64,000 nucleotides of DNA from Natronorubrum bangense (GTDB lineage: Archaea > Halobacteriota > Halobacteria > Halobacteriales > Natrialbaceae): positions 1,798,001-1,862,000 of the forward strand of contig NZ_CP031305.1 in the NCBI RefSeq assembly GCF_004799645.1, given 5' to 3'. A program made the position numbers and the translations under genes. How positions within the stretch are numbered: the stretch's first letter is position 1; every line of letters starts with the position of its first letter. Below the pieces are notes generated by a model. The model was not told the DNA's origin. It saw only the letters and a list, made by a program, of their open reading frames with translations, and did not search any database. Of this stretch, positions 16,855 through 25,839 are shown one piece after another.

Positions 16855-18114
16855 ATGAGCCAGGAGGGCGATCAGGAGCAGTCCGACCGGAAAAAATACG
16901 AGTTCCGGAAGGTCATCGAGGATCTCAAAGATTTCGATGGCTCTGGGACACAGCTCGTGTCGATCTACGTTCCCGAGGACAGACAGATCAGTGACGTGGT
17001 CACTCACGTTACCCAGGAACACAGCGAAGCGGCCAACATCAAATCAAAGCAGACCAGAACGGCCGTCCAGGACGCACTGACGAGCATCAAAGACCGACTC
17101 CGGTACTACGATGTCTACCCACCGGAGAAAGGGATGGTGCTGTTTTCGGGGGCCGTCGACTCCGGCGGCGGCCGGACCGACATGGTCACGAAGGTCTTGG
17201 AGAGCCCACCGCAGCCCGTCGAATCCTTCCGCTATCACTGTGACTCGGATTTCCTCACCGAGCCGCTCGAGCACATGCTGGCGGACCAGGGCCTCTACGG
17301 CTTGATCGTCCTCGACCGCCGTGAGGCCAACGTCGGCTGGCTGAAAGGCAAACGCATCGAGCCGGTCAAGTCCGCTTCGTCGCTTGTCCCTGGCAAACAA
17401 CGCAAAGGTGGCCAGTCCGCCCAGCGTTTCGCCCGCCTGCGCCTCGAGGCCATCGACAACTTCTATCAGGAGGTCGCGGGAATGGCAAACGATCTGTTCG
17501 TCGCCAAACGCCACGAACTCGACGGGATCCTCGTCGGTGGCCCCTCGCCCACGAAAGACGAGTTCCTCGACGGCGACTATCTCCACCACGAGATTCAAGA
17601 CAGCGTCATCGGGAAGTTCGACGTCGCCTACACCGACGAGTCCGGTCTGAAAGACCTGGTCGACAACGCCGAGGAGGCGTTGGCCGACGCCGAGGTGATG
17701 AAGGACAAAAATGAGATGGAAGAGTTCTTCAAGCAACTCAACGCGGGCGATCTTGCAACCTACGGGTTCGAGCAAACCCGACGAAACCTCGTAATGGGTG
17801 CGGTCGACCGTCTCCTGATCAGTGAGGACCTCCGTAAGGACGTCATCGTCTACGACTGTGCGGAGTGTGGCAACACGGACTACGAGGTGCTCGACCGCCG
17901 CAAGTCGACGCCGTCACACACCTGCAGCGACTGTGGGGCCGAGGTCGACGTCACGGACGACGACCGCGAGGACGCGATCGACCACCTCATCGAGATCGCC
18001 GAACAGCGCGGTACTGAGACCAAGTTCATCTCGACGGACTTCGAGAAAGGCGAACAGCTCTACAACGCATTCGGCGGCTTCGCCGGTATCTTACGATACA
18101 GTACCGGCGTGTGA
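16855..18114 (+). CDS. prf1: Peptide chain release factor aRF1
   Basis: A 419-residue class I release factor that recognises all three stop codons and triggers peptide release on the archaeal ribosome. The stop-codon-reading NIKS motif is at residues 61-64 and the catalytic GGQ at 185-187 (KGGQSAQRFARLR). The C-terminal domain contains an eRF1-type zinc-binding insertion (CAECGNTDYEV and CSDCGAEVDV) and ends FGGFAGILRYSTGV. The ATG at 16855 gives the usual N-terminus MSQEGDQEQSDRKKYEFRKV; an upstream in-frame extension to 16726 has no family similarity. A TATA-like ATTCTTACC lies about 30 bases upstream. Confidence 0.97.
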   Translation: MSQEGDQEQSDRKKYEFRKVIEDLKDFDGSGTQLVSIYVPEDRQISDVVTHVTQEHSEAANIKSKQTRTAVQDALTSIKDRLRYYDVYPPEKGMVLFSGAVDSGGGRTDMVTKVLESPPQPVESFRYHCDSDFLTEPLEHMLADQGLYGLIVLDRREANVGWLKGKRIEPVKSASSLVPGKQRKGGQSAQRFARLRLEAIDNFYQEVAGMANDLFVAKRHELDGILVGGPSPTKDEFLDGDYLHHEIQDSVIGKFDVAYTDESGLKDLVDNAEEALADAEVMKDKNEMEEFFKQLNAGDLATYGFEQTRRNLVMGAVDRLLISEDLRKDVIVYDCAECGNTDYEVLDRRKSTPSHTCSDCGAEVDVTDDDREDAIDHLIEIAEQRGTETKFISTDFEKGEQLYNAFGGFAGILRYSTGV

Positions 18115-18510
18115 ATCGCCTCGAGGTCAACTCCCTCGAGAATCGAAGACTCTCGTGATCAAGCGAGACCAGAGGTCTCGCGGACATCGCGGAGCTTCGC
18201 TCTGCTCAGTCACGGAAATCTCCGATTTCTGAACGCCCCTGGAGCATTCTCCCAGACCGCTTGTAAACGGGATCATATCTCCTCTTCGCGCGTGTCATAT
18301 CGCTCGTGTGAATCGTCCACACCGCGTGACACGCTTTCTCGAGTCTGTTCCATCCCGCCAGCACTGCTCGACGAGCATCGTTCCGGTTGCGAGCAGACGA
18401 GCGAATCAGGCGGATCGTCAGTCACTGCTCGCCAATACGCTGTCCGAAAGACGTGATTGTGACTGCAACGTTGGAGGACCTTTTGTGCTCGAGTGTCAGT
18501 AGCGACGACT
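18115..18510. other. Intergenic region with consecutive small hairpins
   Basis: This 396-base spacer follows prf1. Four hairpins lie in its first 115 bases: CGAGA/TCTCG (18138-18156); GCGAGACC (18163-18170) with GGTCTCGC (18174-18181) around AGA; GAGC (18192-18195) with GCTC (18199-18202) around TTC; GAAATC (18215-18220) with GATTTC (18224-18229) around TCC. Three have three-base loops. The rest of the spacer shows no gene; the promoter of the next gene should lie near its end. Confidence 0.55.
18163..18229. repeat. Array of three triloop hairpins downstream of prf1
   Basis: Three successive perfect inverted repeats, each with a three-base loop (AGA, TTC, TCC). The first has an eight-base stem. 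The design matches hairpins found inside the S9 peptidase gene at 33551-33596, where an AGA loop also occurs. Confidence 0.6.
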
Positions 18511-19842
18511 ATGCGAGAGGGCGTGCCAAATCGGCGGACGATCCTCGAGGGGGTTGCGACAGGGATCGGTCTCTCCCTCGTCGGTGCTGGCAGTGTGACC
18601 GGCGTGACTGGCCTCGAGCGACGCTATCCGGCCAGCGAGGAGATCACGATCGAACCGGGATCGACGGTGCTGTTCGAGGCTGAGCCGCCGACCGATGTCG
18701 AACCGAACGACGTTGAGTGGGATGGTGGTGGTGATGTGGATAGTGCTCCTCTCCCGGGCGACTATGTGTACGCGACTGGTCGGCCGGCGACGTTTCGGAC
18801 GTTCGAGTCGACCGGCACGTACGACGTCACGTGTACGTATCAGGGTGGAACTGGGACGAGTGCGGTCGAGTGGACGGTGGTCGTCGAATCAGGCGGTGTG
18901 AGTCCACCAACCATCGACCTCGACACTGAACCCGGTGCAGATGAGCGTGTCGGGGTTGACGAGACAATCGAAATCACGGCGAGTGCAACTGCCACAGACG
19001 GGAGTCTCGAGCACATTATCTGGATCGAAGGGCAGAACATGACGGTTCCCGACGTGTCCAGCCTTGTGGGACGGGAAGATAGCACGACACTCACGACGAG
19101 TGCGGGGTGGATCAGCGCCGGCTATCCAACCGGTGCCAGGGCTGTCTCCGAACGTGGGCTCATGAGCGAGCCCGAATACGACGACGGGCCAGCGGTCAGA
19201 CCACCGTTAACGATCGATATCATCGAGACGAACGATCCGGTCGACGCTGGTGAGACGCTCGAGGTCGTCGCCGAGGTCGAGAACACGGGTGATGTGATGA
19301 TGGCTGGCGACCCAACACAGCAACTCGAGTTCATTGTCGGCGAGGATCCCGTCGTTGTCGACACGGAGACCGTCTCCGTCGACTGGAACGAGACGGAACG
19401 TGTCACCCTCGAGTACGAGACGTATCCCGTCGAGCAGGACGACGAGTTCCCGGTCCGCGTCGAGGGAGCGGACGACACCGCAGAACGCAGTGTGCTCGTC
19501 TCCGGTGGTGACCACGGTGAAACCAGTAGACGAGGCGTTACCGTCGCAATCCGTGAGACGAACGACCCGGTCGACGCCGGTGAGACGCTCGCCGTGACTG
19601 CCGAACTCGAGAACACTGGCAGTGAAGAAACGACACGGTCGCTCGAGTTCGCTGTCGGCCACGATCCTGAGGTGGTCGAGACCCGTTCGGTGACGGTCGG
19701 TGGTAGTGCGACCGAGACGGTCACGCTGACGTTCGAGACGGCAGTCGTCGAACGGACACAGTCGTTCCCAGTCCGGATCGAAACTGACGACGCATCGGCC
19801 GAGCGTCCCGTTCGCGTGGTGGGGACGGCTGACTCACAGTAG
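18511..19842 (+). CDS. Tat-exported protein with two CARDB-like domains
   Basis: A 443-residue predicted secreted or surface protein. Arg8-Arg9 in NRRTILEGVATGIGLSLVGA form a Tat-like signal. A PKD-like segment follows (EEITIEPGSTVLFEAEPPTD, then TFESTGTYDVTCTY). Two adhesion-type repeats of about 110 residues start near residues 231 and 343 with almost the same text (IIETNDPVDAGETLEV and IRETNDPVDAGETLAV), each containing ENTG and a VPV/FPVR end strand, as in CARDB domains. Binding partners are unknown. Start is the ATG at 18511; a GTG six codons upstream is possible. No C-terminal membrane anchor is seen. Confidence 0.75.
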   Translation: MREGVPNRRTILEGVATGIGLSLVGAGSVTGVTGLERRYPASEEITIEPGSTVLFEAEPPTDVEPNDVEWDGGGDVDSAPLPGDYVYATGRPATFRTFESTGTYDVTCTYQGGTGTSAVEWTVVVESGGVSPPTIDLDTEPGADERVGVDETIEITASATATDGSLEHIIWIEGQNMTVPDVSSLVGREDSTTLTTSAGWISAGYPTGARAVSERGLMSEPEYDDGPAVRPPLTIDIIETNDPVDAGETLEVVAEVENTGDVMMAGDPTQQLEFIVGEDPVVVDTETVSVDWNETERVTLEYETYPVEQDDEFPVRVEGADDTAERSVLVSGGDHGETSRRGVTVAIRETNDPVDAGETLAVTAELENTGSEETTRSLEFAVGHDPEVVETRSVTVGGSATETVTLTFETAVVERTQSFPVRIETDDASAERPVRVVGTADSQ

Positions 19843-19923
19843 GCACCGTCCGACGAAACCGAATCACCGAGCGGTTTTTCGAGCGATGTGGAAACCGCAG
19901 CGATCGAACGGCCCGCCTGCTTT

Positions 19924-20169
19924 TCAAAGTGTGCCCCGAAGATAGACCGCATCGTCGGTGATTTTCTCGATACTGCCTTCGTCGAGCGGATATGCCGATT
20001 CGCTTCGCGTCGCCCAGCCGAGTTTTGCCTTAATCGTCTCTGTCAGACTCGGATTGGGTTCGACGTATCCGTGGCCGTCGCGAACGTCGACGATACGGCC
20101 GACTCTGGTGCCGTCGGTGTTCAGGACCAGTTTCCCTTCGTCGGCTTTGGTGAGCGCGTCCTTGGTCAT
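19924..20169 (-). CDS. Small PRC-barrel-like protein
   Basis: An 81-residue protein MTKDALTKADEGKLVLNTDG followed by TRVGRIVDVRDGHGYVEPN, matching the strand pattern of PRC-barrel-like domains found in haloarchaea (a GxxVGxIVDV core). Such domains mediate protein or RNA contacts; no specific role is known here. It is convergent with the CARDB-like gene and divergent from the TraB-like gene. Start is the ATG that opens the domain; an upstream in-frame extension is basic and repetitive and is not used. Confidence 0.7.
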   Translation of the reverse strand: MTKDALTKADEGKLVLNTDGTRVGRIVDVRDGHGYVEPNPSLTETIKAKLGWATRSESAYPLDEGSIEKITDDAVYLRGTL

Positions 20170-20431
20170 CAGTTGTGACGGATCTCGCTTTCGTCTCGGC
20201 GGATCAGCTGCCAACACACTATCATCGATGAGCGGAGCAAGTACTGGCGGCAGGTCTGCTCGAGCAATAAAGCGCGGAAATCGTTTCCATCAGCCGCGAT
20301 ACTGTTACGCCCTGGGTAGCTAATTTCCATCGAGTAGACAGTCCTTACGCTGTGGGTCCATGCCATCAGCCCGTCTCGAGCCGAGCACAACAGAAGGGTT
20401 ATGCTGGTAGTCTCGTATTACCACTCGATCA

Positions 20432-21181
20432 ATGGACGAGTCCCCGTCTTTTGCCGCGTCGTTCGACGACCCGCGGATCACCCCGCAGTTCTGTCAACGG
20501 GTGACCGGGGCGGCAGGCGACTACTATCTTCTCGGCGTCGTTCACGACCATCCTGCAAGCGTCGCTCGCGTCGAACGCGTCCTCGAGTCAGTCGACCCAG
20601 ACACGCTCGCGCTCGAACTCCCCACGGCAGCTCTCCCGCTGTACCGTGCCTACGCTCGCGAGGGCACGGACGAGACGCCGCCACGGTTCGGCGGCGAAAT
20701 GAGCGCGGCGATCAGTGCCGCACCCGACGCCACCACCGTCGGCATCGACGCTCCGAACTGGTCGTTTCTGCGACGGCTTGTGACGCGGCTGATCGCTGAC
20801 CGTGTCTCGACGACGACGGCTCGACGCGTTATTTCGAGTCTCGGTGGAGCGACACGGGAGGCGCTGACTTGCCGGATCGCGGCGACGCTGACTCATGCGA
20901 CGTCGATGACCGTTGCCTGCGACGACCCGATCGAGTACGGCTGTGAACACACTGATCCTCCGGCGGAACAGGCCGCCCACGAACGTTCACACGTCGCCAG
21001 CGTTCAGGCGCTGCTCGGCAGCGTCCAGACGGCCGACAGCGCGCTCACGTATCGGGACGAAACCCGCGAACACTGCATGGTCGACCGCCTCGAGGCGCTT
21101 CGAGCGACAACTGACGGTGCCGTCGTCGCTGTCATCGGTGTCGATCACCTCGAGACGATCGCGGATGGACTTTCCGCGTGA
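20432..21181 (+). CDS. TraB/PrgY-like domain protein
   Basis: A 249-residue protein whose N-terminal part, YYLLGVVHDHPASVARVERV followed by VDPDTLALELPTAALPLY, resembles the TraB/PrgY/GumN superfamily opening (GTAHVS...DVVAVEL). The conserved His-containing strand and the acidic ELP strand are present, and the C-terminal VVAVIGVDHLETIADGL matches the closing histidine strand of that fold. Members are suspected metallo-hydrolases or peptidase-like proteins, unproven. No membrane helices are visible, unlike classic PrgY. The TnpB remnant begins directly after its stop. Confidence 0.6.
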   Translation: MDESPSFAASFDDPRITPQFCQRVTGAAGDYYLLGVVHDHPASVARVERVLESVDPDTLALELPTAALPLYRAYAREGTDETPPRFGGEMSAAISAAPDATTVGIDAPNWSFLRRLVTRLIADRVSTTTARRVISSLGGATREALTCRIAATLTHATSMTVACDDPIEYGCEHTDPPAEQAAHERSHVASVQALLGSVQTADSALTYRDETREHCMVDRLEALRATTDGAVVAVIGVDHLETIADGLSA

Positions 21182-21184
21182 GCC

Positions 21185-21715
21185 CGTCGGATCCTGTTTT
21201 CACGAGAAGCACACGAGAACATCGAACGGATTGGTCGGAAGGCCGAAGGGCGCTTCACGATATCTCTCCACACAGTCGCGAACGAGCTCATTCGAGAGGC
21301 GGTCGAGAACGAGTGTTCGCACCTCGTGTTCGAGGACCTAACCCACATCAGGGAGAACATTCCCGATGCGACGTGGCAACATCAATGGGCGTTCCGACGG
21401 CTGTACGGGTACGTCGAGTACAAAGCAGACGAACACGGCCTGGAGGTCGTGCAGGTCGACCCGCGCAACACGTCGAAGCGGTGCTCGACGTGTGGGTTTA
21501 CCCACGACGAGAATCGCCACCAGGAGTCGTTCGAGTGCCAGCAGTGTGGGTACGAGAACCACGCGGACTACAACGCCGCGAAGAATATCGGCTTGCAGTA
21601 TCTCCGTCGTCGGCAAAACGCAGGCGATGGAGGCGCACCCGTAGACGTGCGCTTGAATCGCGGGACGCTGAACGTGAGTGGGGATTACGTACCCCCTGCC
21701 TCTGTTGAGGCATAG
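21185..21715 (+). pseudogene. tnpB: 5'-truncated TnpB (IS200/IS605 family) remnant
   Basis: The frame from 21185 reads without a start codon: [60 protein letters not shown]. It carries the RuvC-II glutamate (FEDL), the zinc finger ([10 protein letters not shown] and CQQCGY) and the RuvC-III aspartate ([10 protein letters not shown]), but the N-terminal half with the RuvC-I aspartate and guide-binding wedge is missing. Full-length TnpB is roughly 400 residues; about 177 remain. No TnpA transposase and no left end are present. The enzyme must be inactive as a nuclease. A GTG at 21326 could yield a 129-residue fragment. Confidence 0.9.
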
Positions 21716-21795
21716 AACGGGAGTCCACGCGAAAGCCCCACCCTCAACGAGCGAGCGGGTCCTTAGACCCCGAGCGAAGTAGGGTTGGGTAGTTT
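21640..21795 (+). ncRNA. Putative omega RNA / right end of the IS200/IS605 remnant
   Basis: In this IS family the guide (omega) RNA, and in Halobacterium the sense-overlapping tnpB transcript, cover the 3' end of tnpB and the right end of the element. Here CCCACCCT (21737-21744) pairs with AGGGTTGGG (21781-21789) with one bulge, and GGGTC (21757-21761) pairs with GACCC (21766-21770) inside it, ending at TAGTTTAC (21790-21797). The boundaries of the RNA are estimated. Confidence 0.5.
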
Positions 21796-22129
21796 ACTGA
21801 CGGAGTGAGGAAATACAGTTCCAACAGTACGTAAACGTCTGATCGGCCTCGTTCCGGACGCCACAGTGTGGACACCGAATCGTTTCTCCATCGAACTCGA
21901 GTTCGTGGTCGTCCTCGTCCTCGAGGTCGTCGGGGTCGTCGACGTCGCCGGATGTCCCCGGATAGTGGTCGCGACCGGCCGAAGTGCGCGGATTTGCACG
22001 ATTGGGATCGGCAAACGACGGAGAGCCCGTGCTGTCACCGTCCCCGCCCTGGACATAGACGTAGTACAGTAGCAGGTGGAGAAGGGCAAACAGGACGACG
22101 TATCCAATGAGCCAGCCCCAGAGCTCCAT
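21794..22129 (-). CDS. Membrane-anchored zinc-ribbon protein
   Basis: A 111-residue protein with one N-terminal membrane helix (WGWLIGYVVLFALLHLLLYY, residues 4-23), a long acidic linker, and a C-terminal zinc ribbon with Cys86, Cys89, Cys102 and Cys105 (CPHCGVRNE and CWNC). It fits the DUF7577-type haloarchaeal family; function is unknown. The TAA stop falls within the TTTAC end of the neighbouring IS remnant, so the transposon edge may have supplied the stop codon. Start is the ATG opening the helix. Confidence 0.75.
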   Translation of the reverse strand: MELWGWLIGYVVLFALLHLLLYYVYVQGGDGDSTGSPSFADPNRANPRTSAGRDHYPGTSGDVDDPDDLEDEDDHELEFDGETIRCPHCGVRNEADQTFTYCWNCISSLRQ

Positions 22130-22215
22130 CAGTATGGTGTAGGTTCTCAAGCCACTTGGGTATTCCCTGCGTCGTGGTTCCAAGAAAATAGCGCAAAACT
22201 GAACGTATGGTCTCT

Positions 22216-23103
22216 CTAGAAGTCGCGACCGAACTCGTCGAAGACCTCGAGGTCGTCGGGGAGTTCGTACTCGATGCGTCGCTGCTCCTGTCGGTTGACG
22301 CCGGCGTCGTCGAGGGGTGTTGCGACGTCCTCCCAGCCGGGTTTGATCTTGACGCTTTTGACCGGTGCGCCGATGGCGATATGATGGGCAGGCACGTCGT
22401 GTTGGACGATTCCGCGTGCGCCGATGATGGCGTTTTCGCCGACTTTACAGCCGGCACGGACCATCGCGTCGTAGGTGAGCCGAACGTCGTCCTCGACGAT
22501 CGTGTGGTAGTTTCGGACCTCGGTCTGGTCGACGACATCGTGATCGTGACTGTAAATATGTACACCGTCTGAAACCGAGACTCGATCGCCGATGGTGAGT
22601 TTCCCGCGATCGTCCAGGTGAACGTCGTCGTGGACGACGCTGTTGTCGCCGATGGTGATGTTGTGTCCGTAGGTGAACGTCACGCCCTTGAAAAATCGGC
22701 AGTCGTCACCACACTCCTCGAAGAGATGGTCGGCGAGCATTCGGCGAAATCGCAGGGCGAACTCGACGTTGTCAGCGATTGGTAGACTGTCGAACTGTCG
22801 CCAGAGCCACTGAAGGTGTTTCGAGCGACGGAACTGCGCTTCGTCTTTTTCGGCGTAGTACTCGCTTTCGAGGGTGGTGTTACAAGGATCGTAACTCTGC
22901 AAGCGGACACGCTCGGCTGGGGTAGTCGACTCCCCATCCTGCCAGCGTTCGTAGGCCTCGCGGTCGCCGGAGAGGTCGATCAGGACGTCCTCAACGATCG
23001 AACAGGTGCTCTCGTCGCTTGCCAGTCGCTGGTCGACCTCGTCGATGAACTCACGCATCCCCGCCTCCGCCTCGTCGGGGAGCGAGACGTACCGCTTTGT
23101 CAT
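22216..23103 (-). CDS. Left-handed beta-helix acyltransferase
   Basis: A 295-residue protein of the hexapeptide-repeat acyltransferase superfamily (maltose/galactoside O-acetyltransferase-like). An N-terminal helical part (residues 1-130) precedes the beta-helix, seen as repeated I-G-D-N or V-x-D-D hexads (NITIGDNSVVHDDVHLDD, KLTIGDRVSVSDGVHIYS), with the catalytic His in YSHDHD and the closing PAHHIAIGAPVKSVKIKPGW. It probably transfers an acetyl or acyl group from CoA to a sugar or glycan. It stands alone, divergent from a small unassigned spacer. Confidence 0.85.
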   Translation of the reverse strand: MTKRYVSLPDEAEAGMREFIDEVDQRLASDESTCSIVEDVLIDLSGDREAYERWQDGESTTPAERVRLQSYDPCNTTLESEYYAEKDEAQFRRSKHLQWLWRQFDSLPIADNVEFALRFRRMLADHLFEECGDDCRFFKGVTFTYGHNITIGDNSVVHDDVHLDDRGKLTIGDRVSVSDGVHIYSHDHDVVDQTEVRNYHTIVEDDVRLTYDAMVRAGCKVGENAIIGARGIVQHDVPAHHIAIGAPVKSVKIKPGWEDVATPLDDAGVNRQEQRRIEYELPDDLEVFDEFGRDF

Positions 23104-23396
23104 ACTCCGAGGTATTGCCCGCAGAGTTCATAGGGGTTCGGTTGTGCGGACACGTTGCCAGCATTCGTCCGAGCGAGACCTCTGGGACCGCTCAGTGACG
23201 TCGTTTGCCCGACTGCCAGCGCAGAATCGTCACAGATTGCTGCAAAATATTCCGGCATCGCCGACACGATCGACAATTATTAACTGTCTCGATCCGGAGA
23301 CATCGAACGAATGTCGTCCGATGGACGGAGTCGTGGTCGCTCGTCGGCTGCATCGACGGAGAGTGTTCCGACTGACCCGCAGACCGATGCGTGGTT

Positions 23397-23531
23397 ATGA
23401 CTGCCGTCCAGCAGTCTCTCGCGGCGATCCGCTCGTACTGGACTGCTCTCGAGCGAGATTGGCAAAGCGTCGCTGTCGGGGCGGTGATCGTCGTCCTGAC
23501 GGTCGTTTTCGAGATACAGATCCCCTGGTAG
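23397..23531 (+). CDS. Small single-helix membrane protein upstream of the YeiH exporter
   Basis: A 44-residue open frame: MTAVQQSLAAIRSYWTALER followed by DWQSVAVGAVIVVLTVVFEI and QIPW. The C-terminal half is a single membrane helix. It ends four bases before the YeiH-family start, so it may be translated with it, as a leader-like partner subunit or regulatory peptide. Its size makes the call tentative. Confidence 0.5.
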   Translation: MTAVQQSLAAIRSYWTALERDWQSVAVGAVIVVLTVVFEIQIPW

Positions 23532-23535
23532 CGAG

Positions 23536-24519
23536 ATGTCCGCCTACCGGCTGCTTCCGGGGCTCGTCGTTCTCTGTCTCGGAGCGCTCGTTGCGCGTGC
23601 GATCGGCCTCACCGTCGGTCTCAACCACCTGCTCGTCGCCATCGCGCTCGGATTCGCGCTAGCGAACGGCCCCGGCGTCCCCGATCGTCTTAGACCGGGG
23701 ATCGAAACCCACAAGCTCTGGTTAGGTGCTGGCATCGTCCTCATGGGCGCGTCGTTGACGCTCGAGGCAATCCTCGAGGTCGGGGCCACTGTCTTGTTGG
23801 TCGTCGCGCTCGTTATCGCCGTGACGATCGTCGTCGTCGAAGTGCTCTCACGGAACGTTTTCGGGCTCGCCGAGCAGCTCGGCTCGTTGCTTGCTGCTGG
23901 GGCCAGTATCTGTGGCGTGTCGGCCGTCGTCGCGGTTGCGGGGGCGATCCGCGCACGGGAAGATCAGATCGCCTACGCGGCGGCGACGGTGTTGTTGTTC
24001 GACGCGATCACGATCGTCGTCTATCCGATCGTCGGTGGACTGCTCGGCCTCTCGGACGTCGTCTTCGGGGTCTGGGCTGGTGTCAGTATGTTTTCGACGG
24101 GGCCGGTCGTCGCGGTCGGCTTCGCCTATTCGGAGGTCGCCGGTCAGTGGGCGACGATGACGAAACTTTCACGCAACGCCTTGATCGGCGTCGTCGTCCT
24201 CGCGTATGCGAGCTACTACGCCCAGCAGGGAGAGGGTGGTCGCCCGTCTATCGGACTGCTCTGGGCGGAGTTCCCGAAGTTCGTGCTCGGCTTTATTGCG
24301 CTCGTCATCCTCGCGAGTGCGGGTGTCTTCTCTTCGGCTCAAGAGGCCACGATCGAAAACGCCTACAACTGGCTGTTTCTCCTCGCGTTCGTGGGACTCG
24401 GTACGGAAATCCGGATCGCCGAACTCCGGAACACTGGCGTGACACCTGCGATTGTCGTTCTGGTGTCACTGCTCCTCGTCAGCGCGTTCTCGCTTGCGCT
24501 GCTCGTACTGTTGTTCTGA
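23536..24519 (+). CDS. YeiH family putative sulfate exporter
   Basis: A 327-residue membrane protein with about ten helices, of the UPF0324/YeiH family (conserved hypothetical 698, annotated as putative sulfate exporters). Family landmarks are LGFALAN with GPGVPDRLRPGIETHKLWLG, LLAAGASICGVSAVVAVAGA, and KLSRNALIGVVVLAYASYY. True substrate is unproven. The TGT ICG pattern (AASICGVSA) in the half-helical region is intact. It follows the 44-residue membrane ORF by four bases. Confidence 0.88.
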   Translation: MSAYRLLPGLVVLCLGALVARAIGLTVGLNHLLVAIALGFALANGPGVPDRLRPGIETHKLWLGAGIVLMGASLTLEAILEVGATVLLVVALVIAVTIVVVEVLSRNVFGLAEQLGSLLAAGASICGVSAVVAVAGAIRAREDQIAYAAATVLLFDAITIVVYPIVGGLLGLSDVVFGVWAGVSMFSTGPVVAVGFAYSEVAGQWATMTKLSRNALIGVVVLAYASYYAQQGEGGRPSIGLLWAEFPKFVLGFIALVILASAGVFSSAQEATIENAYNWLFLLAFVGLGTEIRIAELRNTGVTPAIVVLVSLLLVSAFSLALLVLLF

Positions 24520-24851
24520 GTGCTCGTCGAAGGCCGCGGCAATACTTTCGAACGGGACTGTGGCTGTCTCGCTGCTGTGAAATCGAACGATTCGGTGATC
24601 TCTTTCAAGTGACACACCTGATTTCCGGCTCGAGTTCCATCGCTTCGGGAGTTCGGCGACGGTTCGAAACTCGACTTTCATTGCGGTAGGGCGGTTGCTG
24701 CCTCGGTTCTGCGGTCGGGACCGTCCGAACGGCCATCCCGTGTGTAACACATATGCATGAAAACGAGAGCTTTGCTGCTTTTCGGTTGCACACCAAAGAA
24801 TTGCAGGGGAGCAAGGTGGTACAAGTCCCTAGCGAATACGGGGTGATACTC
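24520..24851. other. Intergenic region before the Pst-type operon
   Basis: This 332-base spacer holds no gene I can support. A 71-codon minus-strand frame (24466-24681) overlaps the end of the YeiH gene and has unconvincing content. The stretch 24739-24760 (GTGTGTAACACATATGCATG) is AT-rich, with a near-palindromic GTGT/ACAC element, and is the best candidate for the promoter and operator of the importer operon. Confidence 0.4.
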
Positions 24852-25832
24852 ATGGAACGCACCTATTCGCGTCGTTCTGCGCTACAGCTTGCTGGAGTTG
24901 GCTCGGTTGTTTCGCTTGCGGGCTGTTCGTCTGTTCTCGGCGGCGGCTCCTCGGTTCGCATCTCGGGTGGGGTCGGCCCACTGCCGATGGTCGAAGTCTG
25001 GGCGGATCGCTACGAATCGGACACGGACACTTCGTTCGACATCTCCGGCGGCGGCACTGGCGTCGGCGTCTCCGACGTCTTAGGCGGCCAGGTCGACATC
25101 GCGATGATGGGCCGCGAACCCGAACCGGAAGAGATCGACCAAGGGCTGTTCGCCGTCCCCATGCTCATCGACACCGTCGTCGCGACGGTCAACGCCGACA
25201 ACCCCGTTCTCGAGGCGCTCCAAGAAGACGGACTGAGCCGCGAGGACCTCGAGGCCATCTTCACGAAAGAGGTCACGAACTGGGGCGAGGTCGTCGACGC
25301 CGACATCGACGAGGAGATCACAGTCTACGGGCGCTCGGATGCCTCCGCAGCCTACAAACAGTGGGGCGATTTCCTCGGCGGCGAGGACGACGCCTACACC
25401 GAGAGCGAACTCGAAGATCTCTCGGACGGCAACCACAACGGCGACCAGCCGGTCGCCGAAGCCGTCGGGTCGAACGAGACTGCCATCTCGCTGAACAACA
25501 TCAACTACGTCTACGATCTCGAAAGCGGCGACCTCGAGGGCGACATCCGGCCGGTGCCACTCGACTACGACGGTGACGGGACGATCTCCGAGGACGAAGA
25601 CTTCTATGACACCCGCGAAGAGTTCCTCGCCGCCGTCGAGGAGGGCAGGTATCCGGCACCGCCGGCACGCGAGATGTACCTCGCTTCCGACGGCCCGTTC
25701 GACGAGGAGGCCCACGACTTCGTCGAGTGGGTGTTGACCGAGGGCCAGGAGTACGTCCGAGACAACGGCTACGTCCCGCTCGAGGCGGATCGACTCGAAG
25801 AGGCACAGGACGACCTGGCCGAGGGGCCGTAG
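24852..25832 (+). CDS. pstS: PstS-like phosphate-binding lipoprotein
   Basis: A 326-residue substrate-binding lipoprotein: Tat-type signal YSRRSALQLAGVGSVVSL and lipobox SLAGC (Cys25). The binding-protein fold shows GGVGPLPMVEVWADRYE, FDISGGGTGVGVSDVLGGQV with DIAMMGRE, and IFTKEVTNWGEVV and ITVYGRSDASAAYKQWG, the segments that hold phosphate in PstS. It is the first gene of an operon with pstC, pstA and pstB. The ATG at 24852 puts the signal at the N-terminus; an upstream in-frame ATG at 24753 would add 33 residues before the Arg pair. Anion specificity is inferred. Confidence 0.85.
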   Translation: MERTYSRRSALQLAGVGSVVSLAGCSSVLGGGSSVRISGGVGPLPMVEVWADRYESDTDTSFDISGGGTGVGVSDVLGGQVDIAMMGREPEPEEIDQGLFAVPMLIDTVVATVNADNPVLEALQEDGLSREDLEAIFTKEVTNWGEVVDADIDEEITVYGRSDASAAYKQWGDFLGGEDDAYTESELEDLSDGNHNGDQPVAEAVGSNETAISLNNINYVYDLESGDLEGDIRPVPLDYDGDGTISEDEDFYDTREEFLAAVEEGRYPAPPAREMYLASDGPFDEEAHDFVEWVLTEGQEYVRDNGYVPLEADRLEEAQDDLAEGP

Positions 25833-25839
25833 CTGAACG

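Noticed and set aside
24466..24681. 71-codon minus-strand frame between yeiH and pstS
   Set aside because: Its C-terminal part is antisense to the yeiH coding sequence and no domain is recognised.
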